From contig NZ_KB849623.1 in NCBI RefSeq assembly GCF_000368685.1, positions 124,001-188,000 on the forward strand: DNA of 64,000 nt, read 5' to 3'. Every line of letters begins with the position of its first letter. Position 1 is the stretch's first letter. Both the position numbers and the translations under genes were made by a program. Positions 34,445 through 45,059 of the stretch are shown in pieces. This DNA comes from Acinetobacter baylyi DSM 14961 = CIP 107474. GTDB taxonomy: Bacteria > Pseudomonadota > Gammaproteobacteria > Pseudomonadales > Moraxellaceae. Below the pieces are notes generated by a model, which had not been told where the DNA came from, ran no database searches, and worked only from the letters and a program-made list of their open reading frames with translations.

Positions 34445-37090
34445 CTAAGCTTCGGTCCATTTTCCATCCTGATATACCAGACTCCATTTGGTCTGCTTGC
34501 CTTCAGGCGTTTCAGAACCGACATATTGCGCCTGATTTTTACGGCTAAATTTGATCAGTGCTGGATTACCCTCTGGATCTGCATCAGGTGCTTGTAGCAA
34601 GTATTGATATTTTGGATCAAGCTGTTCAGCAACTGTCCGTAATTCTGCCACTTTGGGTGCTCGCGTTTCACGGATTTTTGGAAACTTGCTGGCTGCCAGA
34701 AAAAGACCTGCTGCACCATCACGCAATACAAAATAGTCATCATGCTTGACCGAACGCAAATGCTCCATCTTGATTGGATCTACACGTGGCGGTGCGGGTT
34801 GACCACTTTTCAATACCTTACGGGTATTATCGCAACTGGTGCAGGCAAAATAAGGACCAAAACGTCCTGTCTTTAACTGCATTTCACCATCACACTTATC
34901 ACATGGAATGGTGGGCCCATCATAACCCTTAATTTTGAATTCGCCCTCTTCAACTTCATAACCGTCGCAGTCTGGATTGTTACCACACACATGAAGTTTA
35001 CGACCACCATCAATCACATAACTATCCATGGCAGTACCGCATTTTGCACAGCGATGCTTCGCCATCAAATCTGCAGTTTCGGCAGAATCATCATCAGAGA
35101 AAGCAGCCAGTGATTCGACTGGTGTTAAATTAAGCGTTCCTTTACAACGTTCTTTTGGTGGTAGGTTATACCCCGAACAGCCTAAAAATACGCCTGTGGT
35201 TCCAGTACGAATCTGCATTGGACGGCTACAGAGCTGACATGCCACATCTGGTACTTCAACAGGCTGGTTACGACGCATGCCTTCGGTACTGGCAGCCATA
35301 TTTAAACGGTTTTTAAAATCACCATAGAAACTATCCAGTAACTCTTTCCAGTTACGCTCACCTGTCGCTACTTTATCCAACTGGCCTTCAAGATCAGCAG
35401 TAAATGCATAGTTCATCAGGTTATTAAAGCTTTCATCGAGACGATCGGTGACGATCTCGCCCATTTTTTCGGCAAATAAACGACGATTTTCAAGTTTGAC
35501 GTAACCACGATCTTGAATCGTAGAAATAATCGCAGCGTATGTCGATGGACGGCCAATTCCACGTTTTTCCAGCTCTTTGACCAAAGATGCTTCGGTAAAA
35601 CGTGCAGGTGGTTTGGTAAAATGCTGACTTGGGTCAAGTTTTTCAAGCTTGAGCGTTTCACCCACTTTCACTGCTGGTAATAACACATCATCGTCAGATT
35701 TGTTGGCACCACGAACTCTGGTAAATCCATCAAATACCAAGGTACGGCCTTTGGCACGTAACTCAACATTGTTGGCATCAACAATCAAAGTAGAAGATAA
35801 ATATTCGGCAGGTGTCATTTGACAGGCCACAAATTGACGCCAGATCAAATCGTAAAGACGCTGTGCATCACGCTCCATACCTGCAAGCTGATCACCTGTT
35901 AGAGCAACATTAGAAGGACGAATCGCTTCATGCGCTTCTTGTGCACCTGCTTTATTGCCATAACGATTTGGTTTTGCAGGGACATATTTGTCACCAAACT
36001 GTTGCTGAATATGATCACGCACCATATTGACTGCGTCATCACTCAAGAAGGTCGAGTCGGTACGCATGTAGGTGATGAAACCACCTTCATATAGTCTTTG
36101 TGCCAGCATCATGGTTTTTTTCACTGAAAAACCAAGTCGAGTACTGGCAGCCTGCTGTAAAGTCGAGGTGATATAGGGCGCACTTGGATTCACCTTGGTC
36201 GGTTTATCCTCGCGTTGTGCAACCTTATACTCGGCATCCTTAAGCAGATTTAAAACCGCATCGGTGTCCGCTTTGTTTCTGAGTTTAAGTGTCTTACCTG
36301 CCTGTTTGACGGCTTCCAAACGAATCTGATCTTTTTTAGACAGGGTATCTGCAAAAATCTGCCAGTATTCTTCTGGAATGAATGCACGAATATCCCGTTC
36401 ACGCTCAACCACCAGCTTCACTGCAACCGATTGAACACGCCCCGCAGATAAACCCCGTGCAATTTTTTCCCAAAGTAATGGCGAAATCATAAAGCCGACA
36501 ACACGATCCAGAAAACGGCGTGCCTGCTGTGCATTGACTTTATTGGTGTCTAAACGCGCTGGATGCTTAAATGCTTCCTGAATGGCATTTTTGGTAATTT
36601 CATTAAATACAACACGTTGATAACGACTGTCATCACCGCCAATGACTTCTTTTAAATGCCAGGCAATGGCTTCTCCTTCACGGTCCAAATCCGTTGCCAG
36701 ATAAACTTCGTCAACTTGTGAAGCGAGTTTTTTCAGTTCTGCAACGACATGTTCTTTACCTGGTAGAACTTCATAATGGGCTTTCCAGTCATGTTCAGGA
36801 TCAACACCCATGCGATTAATCAACGCATTTTGTGCTTTCTGCTCTTTTTCTTCGGCAGTCAGTTTAGCGCGCGTTGCTGGCTTTTTTTCACCGGACTTGG
36901 CAGAACCCCCTGTTGGCAAATCACGGACATGGCCGACAGAAGATTTAACAATATATTGTGAACCCAGATATTTATTAATGGTTTTCGCTTTCGCAGGCGA
37001 CTCCACAATCACCAGTGCACGTTTATTACCAGCAGGCTCAGAAGACGCTGTCGTACTTTTTTTGGTGGTGGAACGAGGGGCATTCGCCAT
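34445..37090 (-). CDS. topA: DNA topoisomerase I
   Basis: Type IA topoisomerase that relaxes negative supercoils by passing a strand through a transient break. The 881-residue product has a Toprim domain ([13 protein letters not shown]; acidic DLDRE D134, D136, E138), the catalytic Tyr Y341 in [11 protein letters not shown] and the central RFLDRVVGF and [11 protein letters not shown] segments. Three C-terminal zinc ribbons follow: CQLC to CSGYN, CAKC to CGNNPDC and CDKC to CTSC. ATG 37090 is used. TTG 37096, two codons upstream, has better-spaced AGGA, so the true start may be six bases longer. The gene has its own terminator. Confidence 0.96.
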   Translation of the reverse strand: MANAPRSTTKKSTTASSEPAGNKRALVIVESPAKAKTINKYLGSQYIVKSSVGHVRDLPTGGSAKSGEKKPATRAKLTAEEKEQKAQNALINRMGVDPEHDWKAHYEVLPGKEHVVAELKKLASQVDEVYLATDLDREGEAIAWHLKEVIGGDDSRYQRVVFNEITKNAIQEAFKHPARLDTNKVNAQQARRFLDRVVGFMISPLLWEKIARGLSAGRVQSVAVKLVVERERDIRAFIPEEYWQIFADTLSKKDQIRLEAVKQAGKTLKLRNKADTDAVLNLLKDAEYKVAQREDKPTKVNPSAPYITSTLQQAASTRLGFSVKKTMMLAQRLYEGGFITYMRTDSTFLSDDAVNMVRDHIQQQFGDKYVPAKPNRYGNKAGAQEAHEAIRPSNVALTGDQLAGMERDAQRLYDLIWRQFVACQMTPAEYLSSTLIVDANNVELRAKGRTLVFDGFTRVRGANKSDDDVLLPAVKVGETLKLEKLDPSQHFTKPPARFTEASLVKELEKRGIGRPSTYAAIISTIQDRGYVKLENRRLFAEKMGEIVTDRLDESFNNLMNYAFTADLEGQLDKVATGERNWKELLDSFYGDFKNRLNMAASTEGMRRNQPVEVPDVACQLCSRPMQIRTGTTGVFLGCSGYNLPPKERCKGTLNLTPVESLAAFSDDDSAETADLMAKHRCAKCGTAMDSYVIDGGRKLHVCGNNPDCDGYEVEEGEFKIKGYDGPTIPCDKCDGEMQLKTGRFGPYFACTSCDNTRKVLKSGQPAPPRVDPIKMEHLRSVKHDDYFVLRDGAAGLFLAASKFPKIRETRAPKVAELRTVAEQLDPKYQYLLQAPDADPEGNPALIKFSRKNQAQYVGSETPEGKQTKWSLVYQDGKWTEA

Positions 37091-37126
37091 AATCAACAGT
37101 GATTCCTATAATGGATAAATTAAAAA

Positions 37127-37576
37127 TTAGACAGTCGCCAGACTGTGTAAATACGATTTCATCTCTTCAAGTTGTGTGGCTTTAAGGTCTGCTTCTTCAT
37201 CCCAGTACATGCCAACGCAGTTTGCCTGCATATCAATAGCATAAATCCCTTTTAATGCAATGGGGTAATCATTAAATTTCGTATCACCTGCCACAACATG
37301 TAATTTATTCTCTACAACACAGGCGCGCATTAAAGCCAAACGCGCATCTGGAATTAAAACGCTATAATAAGCCACCATACTGGCACGATTTTCCGATGCC
37401 ATCGGAATCTTGGTCCATTCTGGAGCAGGAACCAGACGCGGATGCAATCCCATTTTTCGTGCTTTGTCTCGCATCAATCCCAAAGCTTTTTCACGCGGAC
37501 TAACACGTAAGCCAAAAATTGAACCCAAAACAAAAATCACGATAATAATCGCGACCCATAACCCTAAATGTTCCAT
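37127..37576 (-). CDS. Membrane-anchored protein of unknown function
   Basis: A 149-residue protein that I do not recognise, probably conserved in related genomes. One N-terminal helix (LGLWVAIIIVIFVLGSIFGL) is followed by a basic cytoplasmic-type segment (VSPREKALGLMRDKARKMGLHPRLVPAPEW). A soluble domain then shows MVAYYSVLIPDARLALMRACVVENKLHVVAG and AIDMQANCVGMYWDEEADL. The ATG at 37576 has AGGG six bases upstream; ATG 37591 is an alternative that would add five residues. It lies 36 bases before topA on the same strand and may be co-transcribed with it. Function unknown. Confidence 0.7.
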   Translation of the reverse strand: MEHLGLWVAIIIVIFVLGSIFGLRVSPREKALGLMRDKARKMGLHPRLVPAPEWTKIPMASENRASMVAYYSVLIPDARLALMRACVVENKLHVVAGDTKFNDYPIALKGIYAIDMQANCVGMYWDEEADLKATQLEEMKSYLHSLATV

Positions 37577-37761
37577 ACCAAACCCTATCATCTTCTTTTA
37601 TTAGATTTGCATAAGCGGAATGTAAAACGCAAGTTTTTCGTGCAGATGAAATGTGGATCATCAATTAAAACTAAACAAATATAAGTATTAAATGCTTTAC
37701 AAGCGACTGAATCACCAATGTTTTTAATCAATCACAATAGTCGTGATCATGATCTATAACA

Positions 37762-38766
37762 TTAATGAATAAACATTTGATGACTGTAATGCAACTGATC
37801 ACCATTGACTTGAATATACCCTTTATCCATTAACGCTTTTAATAAGTTTTGAATATTGGCCTGAGGAAACCAGTCTTGCAGCATATCACGCAAACTAAAA
37901 ATATCTTTAGGTCGGCCAAGTTTAAGCTCATCCAGTTTTTGCAGGGCTTGCCACTGCAACTCATCCAAACTTGGAGGAAATGGTCCATCAGATGGTCCAT
38001 GCTGCTCTTTTAAAAACTGCATAATTGAATCGACATCCCCCACCACAACATGCGGCAAGCCTGCAATTGCGGGCTGTTGTGTCACTGACTGCACTTGGGC
38101 AGGTTGAATCGCTATTTCTTGTTCGATGAGCTCTAAATTCAACCATTGTTTCAAAATTTTCTTGCGAAATTTAATCTGCGTTTGATCGCGCTTAATAATC
38201 TTAAGATTAATCAACATCGACATAATCTGTGGCACTTGTGCAGGAGAGAGCTGTAAAATATTGGCAATTGAGTTTTTTAATCCCTCTACGGTTAGCGGGA
38301 TACCTTTCATGGTTTTTCCAACAGCATCACAGTACTTCTTAATTTCTCGTAGCATCGGTTGTTCGTTAAACGACTGCATGCTCGGCAGATGGCATAACGC
38401 TTTTTGATTGATCTGCGGTAATACCTGCTCGACAACTTTGCCAGAAGCTTGCAAAATTTCTAGTAGTTGCTGTACAGCAGTATTCTTTGAAATAATTTCA
38501 ATATTAGCTTCTGGTTCAATCAATGCCAGTAATTGCCCTGCTATGAGCGCATATGCACTTGCTCTATCTTTTATTTTTGGAACATCTAAAATAATGACCT
38601 GTCCACTGCTGATCCAGCTTGATAATTCTGTCAATTCATCTAGCGCACATTCCAGTTTATTCTCTGGATGAAACAAGTATATCAATTGTTCATTCTCAAT
38701 ATATAAACGCAAGCTATTGGCTTGAATTGGATTTTTTTCAAGATCAATTAAAATAATGCTTTTCAT
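37762..38766 (-). CDS. Unknown protein with PIN-like N-terminus and winged-helix-like C-terminus
   Basis: A 334-residue soluble protein that I cannot assign. The N-terminal 120 residues show a PIN/NYN-like outline: MKSIILIDLEKN as the first acidic strand, VPKIKDRASAYALIAGQLLALI as the second acidic helix (D-R-A-x-x-A-L motif) and NIEIISKNTAVQQLLEIL as a third strand and helix. The middle section (LTVEGLKNSIANILQLSPAQVPQIM and a repeat-like helical part) and the C-terminus (SLRDMLQDWFPQANIQNLLKALMDKGYIQVNGDQLHY) look like winged-helix or OST-HTH-type modules. An RNA-processing or toxin-like nuclease role would follow if the PIN fold is right. This is inference. Confidence 0.6.
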   Translation of the reverse strand: MKSIILIDLEKNPIQANSLRLYIENEQLIYLFHPENKLECALDELTELSSWISSGQVIILDVPKIKDRASAYALIAGQLLALIEPEANIEIISKNTAVQQLLEILQASGKVVEQVLPQINQKALCHLPSMQSFNEQPMLREIKKYCDAVGKTMKGIPLTVEGLKNSIANILQLSPAQVPQIMSMLINLKIIKRDQTQIKFRKKILKQWLNLELIEQEIAIQPAQVQSVTQQPAIAGLPHVVVGDVDSIMQFLKEQHGPSDGPFPPSLDELQWQALQKLDELKLGRPKDIFSLRDMLQDWFPQANIQNLLKALMDKGYIQVNGDQLHYSHQMFIH

Positions 38767-38819
38767 GTCAAATTACTTCAGGTCAATATACAGACAGATT
38801 CACCACACGGTTGATCAGA

Positions 38820-39065
38820 TCAATAATGCGGGGGTTTATTGGTATTTGGATCAAACGGTGCAATTCCCTCAGATAAATCCGAAGCTTCAACACGTTGATA
38901 CAAAAGCTGCATTTGTTTTTTCAAATCCGCAATTTCTTGTGTCTGCAAAGCCAGTTGAGTATTTAATTGCTCAACTAATTCGTCCAAAAATGCAATTCGG
39001 ACTTGCAAATCTTCAATGGGTGCGGAAAATGACGCATGATCATCGTAATCTGTTGGTTTAGTCAT
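38820..39065 (-). CDS. slyX: SlyX family protein
   Basis: An 81-residue coiled-coil protein. It has the SlyX pattern: IEDLQVRIAFLDELVEQLNTQLALQTQEI forms the long helix, QMQLLYQRVEA follows and the protein ends PPHY, the diagnostic C-terminus of the family. The function of SlyX is not established. It is divergent from uup with 34 bases between, so their promoters must overlap each other's 5' ends. The start is ATG 39065 with GGAG upstream. Confidence 0.88.
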   Translation of the reverse strand: MTKPTDYDDHASFSAPIEDLQVRIAFLDELVEQLNTQLALQTQEIADLKKQMQLLYQRVEASDLSEGIAPFDPNTNKPPHY

Positions 39066-39099
39066 TTAACTCTCCTCATTTGGGATTTTGGAAAACATT

Positions 39100-41004
39100 A
39101 TGGCCTATATTACTTTAAGGGATGTCCAACTGGCATTTGGTGGACCCGCCCTCCTCGATGGCGCGAACTTTGTACTGGAGCGTGGCGAACGAGTGTGTTT
39201 AATCGGCCGTAATGGTGAAGGTAAGTCTACTTTACTTAAGCTGATTGAGGGAAGCTTATTACCCGATCGTGGTGAAGTTTCTATTCAAAATGGGCTGACG
39301 GTTTCCATGCTGGCTCAGGATGTTCCAATGGATTCGGGCAAAGTCGCCGATATCGTTGCAGATGGTGCAGGTGAAGCGGCGATTGTATTAAGAGCTTATC
39401 ATGAAGCCAGTGATGCTTGTGTACTGGGCGATATGGAAGCGTGTGATCGTATGGGTCACTTACAGCACAAACTAGATCAAGTCGATGGCTGGGCACTCGA
39501 AAACAAGGTCAATACCATTTTAGGTAAAATGGGCCTTGATCCTGATGCAGATTTAGCAGATTTATCAGGTGGACGTAAGCGTCGTGTGTTGCTGGCACGT
39601 GCCCTGCTCACTCAGCCTGATATCTTACTTTTGGATGAACCAACCAACCATTTGGATGTCGAAAGTATTGAATGGCTAGAAAAATTTCTACTTGAGCAGA
39701 ACAATTTAACCTTACTGTTTATTTCGCATGACCGTTCATTTGTAGATCGTTTGGCAACGCGTATTGTAGAACTGGATCGTGGTATTTTGCGCAGCTATGA
39801 AGGTAACTATTCACGTTATTTAGATTTAAAAGCACAACAGCTTGAGGCCGAAGAAAAGCAAAATGCCCTGTTTGAGAAGAAACTGGCAGAAGAAGAAGCT
39901 TGGATCCGTCAAGGCATTAAGGCACGTCGTACCCGCAACGAGGGTCGTGTTCGTGCATTAAAAGACTTACGTGAGGAATCCAAAGCTCGCCGCTTCCAGC
40001 AAGGCAAAGTCAATATGGGCGTCCAGGATGCACAGCGTTCAGGTAAATTGGTTTTTGATATTGAAAATCTTAGCGTGAGTTACGATAGCAACCTCTTGAT
40101 TCGCGACTTCTCTGCGGTGGTATTACGCGGCGACCGTATTGGCTTAGTCGGTGATAATGGTGTGGGCAAAACCACATTGATCAAAGCGATTTTGGGTGAA
40201 ATTGAACATACAGGTACAGTGAAAACAGGCACCCAGCTTGAAGTGGCTTATTTTGACCAGTTGCGTAATCAGCTTGAGCTTGAAAAATCAGTGATGGCCA
40301 ATGTGTCTGAAGGTTCGGACTTTGTTGATGTAAATGGTCAGCGTCGTCATATTTATAGCTATTTACAAGACTTTCTGTTTTCACCTGAACGAGCGCGAAC
40401 ACCTGTTAAAGCACTCTCAGGTGGTGAACGTAATCGCGTATTACTGGCCAAGCTTTTACTCAAACCTTCGAATCTAATCGTGATGGACGAACCCACCAAC
40501 GATCTGGATATGGTAACTTTAGAATTACTCGAAGAAATGTTGGCTGAATATAAAGGCACATTGCTGTTGATCAGCCATGACCGCGCATTTATGGACAACG
40601 TAGTGACATCGACGTGGGTATTCGATGGCAAGGGTAGTATTGAAGAATACGTCGGTGGTTATCAAGACTATCTGTTACAGCGTCCGAATCAAACAGTAGT
40701 CGATCAAAAATCTGAAGTAAAAAAAGCTCAAGCCAAAGCTGAAGCAGCAAATACACCTGCTCCTGCTAAAAAGGTGAAGCTAAGTTTTAAAGATCAACGT
40801 GAACTTGAACAGCTTCCAGTCGAAATTGAGAAATTAGAAGCCGAGCAAAGTACATTATCGGATGAACTTGCCGACGGTTCATGGTTTCTCAAGGATGCTA
40901 CTGCTGCGACCCAAGCCAGTCAACGTTTGGCAGAAATTGAAGAAGCACTACTTGAAAAATTAGAGCGTTGGGATGAACTTGAACAAATGAGTAAAGGAAA
41001 TTAA
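39100..41004 (+). CDS. uup: ABC-F family ATPase Uup
   Basis: Soluble duplicated ABC ATPase of the ABC-F group, which acts on ribosomes or, for Uup, also on replication intermediates and transposon excision. The 634 residues carry two nucleotide-binding domains: Walker A GRNGEGKST and GDNGVGKTT, signatures LSGGRKRR and LSGGERNR, and Walker B LLLDEPTNHLD and IVMDEPTNDLD. The second site ends in EPTNDLD rather than EPTNHLD, as usual in Uup. A C-terminal coiled coil (about 560-634, ELEQLPVEIEKLEAEQSTL) is the DNA-binding tail. The ATG at 39100 is chosen by alignment to the family N-terminus (MAYITLRDVQLAFGG). A terminator follows. Confidence 0.93.
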   Translation: MAYITLRDVQLAFGGPALLDGANFVLERGERVCLIGRNGEGKSTLLKLIEGSLLPDRGEVSIQNGLTVSMLAQDVPMDSGKVADIVADGAGEAAIVLRAYHEASDACVLGDMEACDRMGHLQHKLDQVDGWALENKVNTILGKMGLDPDADLADLSGGRKRRVLLARALLTQPDILLLDEPTNHLDVESIEWLEKFLLEQNNLTLLFISHDRSFVDRLATRIVELDRGILRSYEGNYSRYLDLKAQQLEAEEKQNALFEKKLAEEEAWIRQGIKARRTRNEGRVRALKDLREESKARRFQQGKVNMGVQDAQRSGKLVFDIENLSVSYDSNLLIRDFSAVVLRGDRIGLVGDNGVGKTTLIKAILGEIEHTGTVKTGTQLEVAYFDQLRNQLELEKSVMANVSEGSDFVDVNGQRRHIYSYLQDFLFSPERARTPVKALSGGERNRVLLAKLLLKPSNLIVMDEPTNDLDMVTLELLEEMLAEYKGTLLLISHDRAFMDNVVTSTWVFDGKGSIEEYVGGYQDYLLQRPNQTVVDQKSEVKKAQAKAEAANTPAPAKKVKLSFKDQRELEQLPVEIEKLEAEQSTLSDELADGSWFLKDATAATQASQRLAEIEEALLEKLERWDELEQMSKGN

Positions 41005-41034
41005 TTTGCGTTCTTCCCTACAGTTTAAATAACG

Positions 41035-41064
41035 AAAAAGCCCCTGAAATTAAGGGGCTTTTTT
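41035..41064 (+). terminator. Rho-independent terminator of uup
   Basis: AAAAAGCCCC and GGGGCTTTTT arms around an eight- to nine-base loop, with a T run. Confidence 0.9.
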
Positions 41065-41227
41065 CAGAATATATAAATTTTAAGGCTCAAACTCTGTAAA
41101 AAAACACGTGATGAGAGATTAAGTTTAGTCAGCCTTAATCGTTTAAAATATCACGCTGATTGAAGATAAGACTTATAAAAATAATTATGTTATATCTACC
41201 AATATAATAATATTCGGGTAATTTTTC

Positions 41228-41860
41228 ATGCTAGATCTTTCTCAAATTTTGGCATTCGGACTCATTTGCTTGGCGATGGTAATCACCCCAGGCCCGAATA
41301 TGATTTATCTTATCTCTCGCTCCATTAGTCAGGGCAAAATCGCAGGATTTATTTCCCTCGGTGGCGTTGCGGTTGGTTTTGTATTTTATATGCTCTGCGC
41401 TTCTTTCGGGATCACAGCGCTTGTGGTCGCAGTTCCATATGCTTATGACACTATTCGTATTGTAGGTGCCCTATATTTACTTTGGCTGGCATGGAAAGCC
41501 TTACGTCCAAATGCAGCACCTATTTTTAGTGTAAAAGACTTATCTATCGATTCACCATTAAAACTATTTTTAATGGGCTTTTTGACAAATTTACTTAATC
41601 CTAAAATTGCCATTATGTATTTGTCTTTATTGCCACAGTTTATACATCCACAGCAAGGCAGTATTTTGGCGCAGTCTATTCAACTCGGAACCATACAAAT
41701 TTTTGTAAGTGTTTCAGTCAATGCACTGATTGTGTTTTCTGCAGGCAGCATTGCACTTTTTCTACAGCAAAAACCACTTTGGGCAAGCATCCAACGCTGG
41801 ATTATGGGTACTGTATTAGCTGGACTCGCTGTCCGTATTCTTTTAGAACACCGCAAATAA
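41228..41860 (+). CDS. LysE/RhtB-family exporter
   Basis: Inner-membrane exporter of the LysE superfamily, 210 residues with six predicted helices. The N-terminus carries MVITPGPNMIYLISRSISQGK, the conserved TPGPN motif, then AGFISLGGVAVGFVFYML. The middle has the typical LYLLWLAWKALR segment, and NLLNPKIAIMYLSLLPQFI is the second family signature. Members export amino acids such as lysine, homoserine lactone or threonine; the substrate here cannot be told. It appears to be a single-gene unit between two terminators and ggt. Upstream 160 bases hold no recognisable site. Confidence 0.9.
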   Translation: MLDLSQILAFGLICLAMVITPGPNMIYLISRSISQGKIAGFISLGGVAVGFVFYMLCASFGITALVVAVPYAYDTIRIVGALYLLWLAWKALRPNAAPIFSVKDLSIDSPLKLFLMGFLTNLLNPKIAIMYLSLLPQFIHPQQGSILAQSIQLGTIQIFVSVSVNALIVFSAGSIALFLQQKPLWASIQRWIMGTVLAGLAVRILLEHRK

Positions 41861-42070
41861 ATATCGCCTGATAAAAGGACAATGTGATTTATTTGAACTT
41901 AATATATTTAGTTAAATGAGCAATAGATTATTAAATCATACTTTATGAAAAGATGATAAAAAACCCAATTAGGATAAATTCTTAATAAAAACTTAAAAAC
42001 CTTAACGATAAAAATAAATTATTGTAAATATGGTATATTTATTGCTGATTTGTTGCCATAAATATATTTT

Positions 42071-43828
42071 ATGGTAATCGGTATAATGATTAGACTCTCG
42101 CTTCTTTCTGCATCACTTTTTTTAACGGTAATCAGTAATAGTACAGTGTATGCAGAGCAATCTCCAAGTAAGTATTGCAATACAGCATCGGCCTGCCTCG
42201 ATCCCATGCTAACCAATGCGGCAGTTACTACACCAAACTATTTAGCAACACAGGCAGCTGTCGAGACTTTACAAAAAGGTGGTAATGCCGTCGATGCTGC
42301 GATTTCTGCTGCTGCAACTTTAGCAGTCGTTTATCCGCAGATGAATACGATTGGTGGGGATAACTTCTGGCTCATTTATAACGCCAAAACGAAGCAGGTA
42401 CGTGCCTTAAATGCCAGTGGTCGTGCTGGAGAAAATGTCAGCATCGATTTTTATAAATCCAGAGGTTATGACAAAATTCCAAGCCGTGGTTATTTAGCTG
42501 CCAACACCGTGCCAGGAATCGTTTCAGGATGGGATCAAGCTTATCAATATGCATCTGGCTCCATGACCAACAAAGGTTTGGCTTGGAAAGATTTATTTAA
42601 TAAACCCATCATGTATGCATCTCAAGGTTTTGCAGTTACGCCCTCTTTAGCACGTTGGGAAGCAATCAATACAGATACTAAAGACTCTGTTGCACGTAAT
42701 TTACAACGCTTCGATGAGTTTAAACGAGTTTACCTTAAATCTGATGGTTCACCTTATCAGGTAGGTGACCTATTTAAACAACCCGATTTAGCAAAAACAC
42801 TGGATATTATTGCGACTAAAGGTTCAAAAGAGTTTTACCAAGGTTCAATTGCTAAAGCAATTGTGCAAGATTTACAGGCAAATGGTGGTGTCTTAACCTT
42901 AAATGACTTCAAGCAACATACTGCCGATTGGGTTGATCCATTATCAGTCAAATATCGTCAATATACCGCTTATAATTTGCCGCCCAATACACAAGGAATG
43001 GCTTCTTTAGAAATTTTAAATATTCTTAATAATTTTAATGTCAGTGCAATTCCTGAAGGTTCAGCAGATTATTATCATCTATTAGTTGAAGCCACCAAAG
43101 AAGCCTTTATTGATCGAGATAAATATTTAACCGATCCAAAATTTTCTCCAATTCCACTAAAGTTTTTGCTTTCAGAACAACACGGTAAAGATCAAGCTCA
43201 ACGCATTGATATGAGCAAAGCCGCAGGCAAAAATCCACCTCTTGAACCCAAAGGTGATACAGTTTGGCTTGGTGTAATTGATAAAGATGGCAATGCTGTT
43301 TCTCTAATTCAGAGTATTTATCACGATTTTGGCTCTGCCGTTGTAGCGAAGGGTACAGGCGTACTTTTACAAAATCGAGGAAGCTTTTTCTCCCTTGATC
43401 CGAACCACGTCAATCATTTAGAGCCCCAAAAGCGTACTTTTCATACCTTAAATGCAGCAATGATGCTCGATCAAAACAACCAGCCTGTTTTAATTTATGG
43501 CACGATGGGCGGTGAAGGACAGCCTCAAACTCAAGCCGCTATTGCTACACGAGTCGTTGATTATGGAATGAGTGTACAAGAAGCTGTGGCAGCACCACGC
43601 TGGTTATATGGACGAACTTGGGGTGCCGAATCTAACACCTTAAAACTTGAAGGACGTATTACAAGCGATGTCGCTAAAACACTTAAAGATCGTGGGCAAC
43701 CTGTTGAAATACTAGATGACTATACGGATACGATGGGACATGCAGGTGCTATTGCAATTAACCGAAAAACAGGTGTGATTAGTGCCGCAACAGATCCGCG
43801 TAGCGATGGACTTGCAGCAGGTTATTAA
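42071..43828 (+). CDS. ggt: Gamma-glutamyltransferase
   Basis: Periplasmic Ntn-hydrolase that cleaves glutathione or other gamma-glutamyl compounds after autoprocessing. The 585-residue precursor starts with a signal peptide (about 1-28, LLSASLFLTVISNSTVYA|EQ). The large-subunit segments GGNAVDAAISAAATLAVVYPQMNTIGGDNFW and RAGE are conserved. The likely nucleophile and self-cleavage Thr is T397 in KGDTVWLGVIDKDGNAVSL, which differs from the TTH/TTHFS of E. coli Ggt and is nearer to the distant YwrD-like group. GTMGGEGQPQTQ near the C-terminus is the substrate-binding loop. ATG 42071 is used; 42086 is possible. A perfect 15-bp terminator follows. Confidence 0.88.
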   Translation: MVIGIMIRLSLLSASLFLTVISNSTVYAEQSPSKYCNTASACLDPMLTNAAVTTPNYLATQAAVETLQKGGNAVDAAISAAATLAVVYPQMNTIGGDNFWLIYNAKTKQVRALNASGRAGENVSIDFYKSRGYDKIPSRGYLAANTVPGIVSGWDQAYQYASGSMTNKGLAWKDLFNKPIMYASQGFAVTPSLARWEAINTDTKDSVARNLQRFDEFKRVYLKSDGSPYQVGDLFKQPDLAKTLDIIATKGSKEFYQGSIAKAIVQDLQANGGVLTLNDFKQHTADWVDPLSVKYRQYTAYNLPPNTQGMASLEILNILNNFNVSAIPEGSADYYHLLVEATKEAFIDRDKYLTDPKFSPIPLKFLLSEQHGKDQAQRIDMSKAAGKNPPLEPKGDTVWLGVIDKDGNAVSLIQSIYHDFGSAVVAKGTGVLLQNRGSFFSLDPNHVNHLEPQKRTFHTLNAAMMLDQNNQPVLIYGTMGGEGQPQTQAAIATRVVDYGMSVQEAVAAPRWLYGRTWGAESNTLKLEGRITSDVAKTLKDRGQPVEILDDYTDTMGHAGAIAINRKTGVISAATDPRSDGLAAGY

Positions 43829-43843
43829 AATTATATGGACAAC

Positions 43844-43878
43844 AAGATGACCTATTTTAAAAAATAGGTCATCTTTAG
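43844..43878 (+). terminator. Rho-independent terminator of ggt
   Basis: AAGATGACCTATTTT and AAAATAGGTCATCTT form a perfect 15-bp stem with an AA loop and T residues. Confidence 0.9.
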
Positions 43879-44050
43879 AATAAAGATCTGTTTGAAACAA
43901 TTTCCCCTACAAAAATTATCATTTTTTAGATCTAAGCTTTCCTTCTTAAAGACAATTTTGAATACATCCAACTCTCAACTGTCAGTTAAAAATCACTTCA
44001 TGTTACACTGCTCTATTATTAAATGATTATTGGTCACCCCCTAATTCAGC

Positions 44051-44986
44051 ATGAGCCAGCAGCAAGCCTATATTCCCAGTAAATTTCAATGGTCTTTTTT
44101 ATTGCCCAAATATTGGGGTATCTGGATTGGTATTACATTATTAATGTTACTGGCTATTTTACCATGGGGAATCCAATGGCGTTTGGCTCACGGGTTAGCG
44201 AACCTAGCTTGGAAATATTTAAAATCTAGGCGTAAGACCACTATTCGTAATCTAGAGGTCTGTTTTCCAGAATGGTCACCTGAGGAAGTCGAGAAACAGG
44301 CCAAACGGGTGTTTATCGATATGATGCTCGGTATTTTTGAAACCTTAAATGCCTGGTATTGCCCACAATGGTTTAAACATCGCTGTACCATTGAAGGCTT
44401 AGAACACATCACCAATGCACAAAAACAAGGTCAAGGTGTATTACTACTTGGTACGCATAGCACTTTACTTGATGCAGGCGGGTATCTTTGTGCACAATAC
44501 TTCGAGCCAGATGTGGTTTATCGACCTCAAAACAATCCTCTACTGGATATGCTCATTTATCGTTGCCGTGCAACTATCTATAAACATCAAATTGATCATG
44601 ATGATATGCGTGGTTTGATTCGTAAACTCAAGGATGGAGATGCGATCTGGTACAGTCCTGATCAAGATTTTGGTCTTAAACAAGGCGTCATGGCACCTTT
44701 TTTTGGTGTGCCTGCCGCTACAGTAACTGCACATCGTCGCCTGTTAAAAATTTCTAAAGCAGCAGCAGTGCCATTGTATTTTTATCGTCACGGCGATGTC
44801 CGTGATCCAAAATATCATGTTTTAATTGAAGCAGCAGTTGAAAATATGCCAAGCGAGGACGAAGTCGATGATGCAACACGTGTTAACCAAATCATCGAAA
44901 AGCAACTCCGAATCGCACCCACTCAATATATGTGGTTTCATCGCCGTTTTAAGACACGTCCTGAGGGGTATGAAGAGATCTATTAA
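44051..44986 (+). CDS. Lipid A biosynthesis lauroyl/myristoyl acyltransferase family (LpxL/LpxM)
   Basis: Inner-membrane acyl-ACP acyltransferase that adds a secondary acyl chain to lipid A (or lipooligosaccharide) precursors. The 311 residues have an N-terminal hydrophobic anchor (GIWIGITLLMLLAILPWGIQ) and the catalytic HX4D motif, H136 to D141 in LLGTHSTLLDAGG. Family segments RNLEVCFPEWSPEE, VYRPQNNPLLD, IWYSPDQDFG and FFGVPAATVTA follow. Which of the LpxL or LpxM positions it fills cannot be decided from sequence by eye. Upstream 220 bases show no clear regulatory site. It is followed by a 265-base repeat-like region and then a GT4 gene. Confidence 0.9.
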   Translation: MSQQQAYIPSKFQWSFLLPKYWGIWIGITLLMLLAILPWGIQWRLAHGLANLAWKYLKSRRKTTIRNLEVCFPEWSPEEVEKQAKRVFIDMMLGIFETLNAWYCPQWFKHRCTIEGLEHITNAQKQGQGVLLLGTHSTLLDAGGYLCAQYFEPDVVYRPQNNPLLDMLIYRCRATIYKHQIDHDDMRGLIRKLKDGDAIWYSPDQDFGLKQGVMAPFFGVPAATVTAHRRLLKISKAAAVPLYFYRHGDVRDPKYHVLIEAAVENMPSEDEVDDATRVNQIIEKQLRIAPTQYMWFHRRFKTRPEGYEEIY

Positions 44987-45059
44987 GATAAAGCTATAAT
45001 GATTTTAAAGTGGTCGTAAGCACAGCCTCAGTTTAAAGTGAAATTCAAATACTTTCGAA

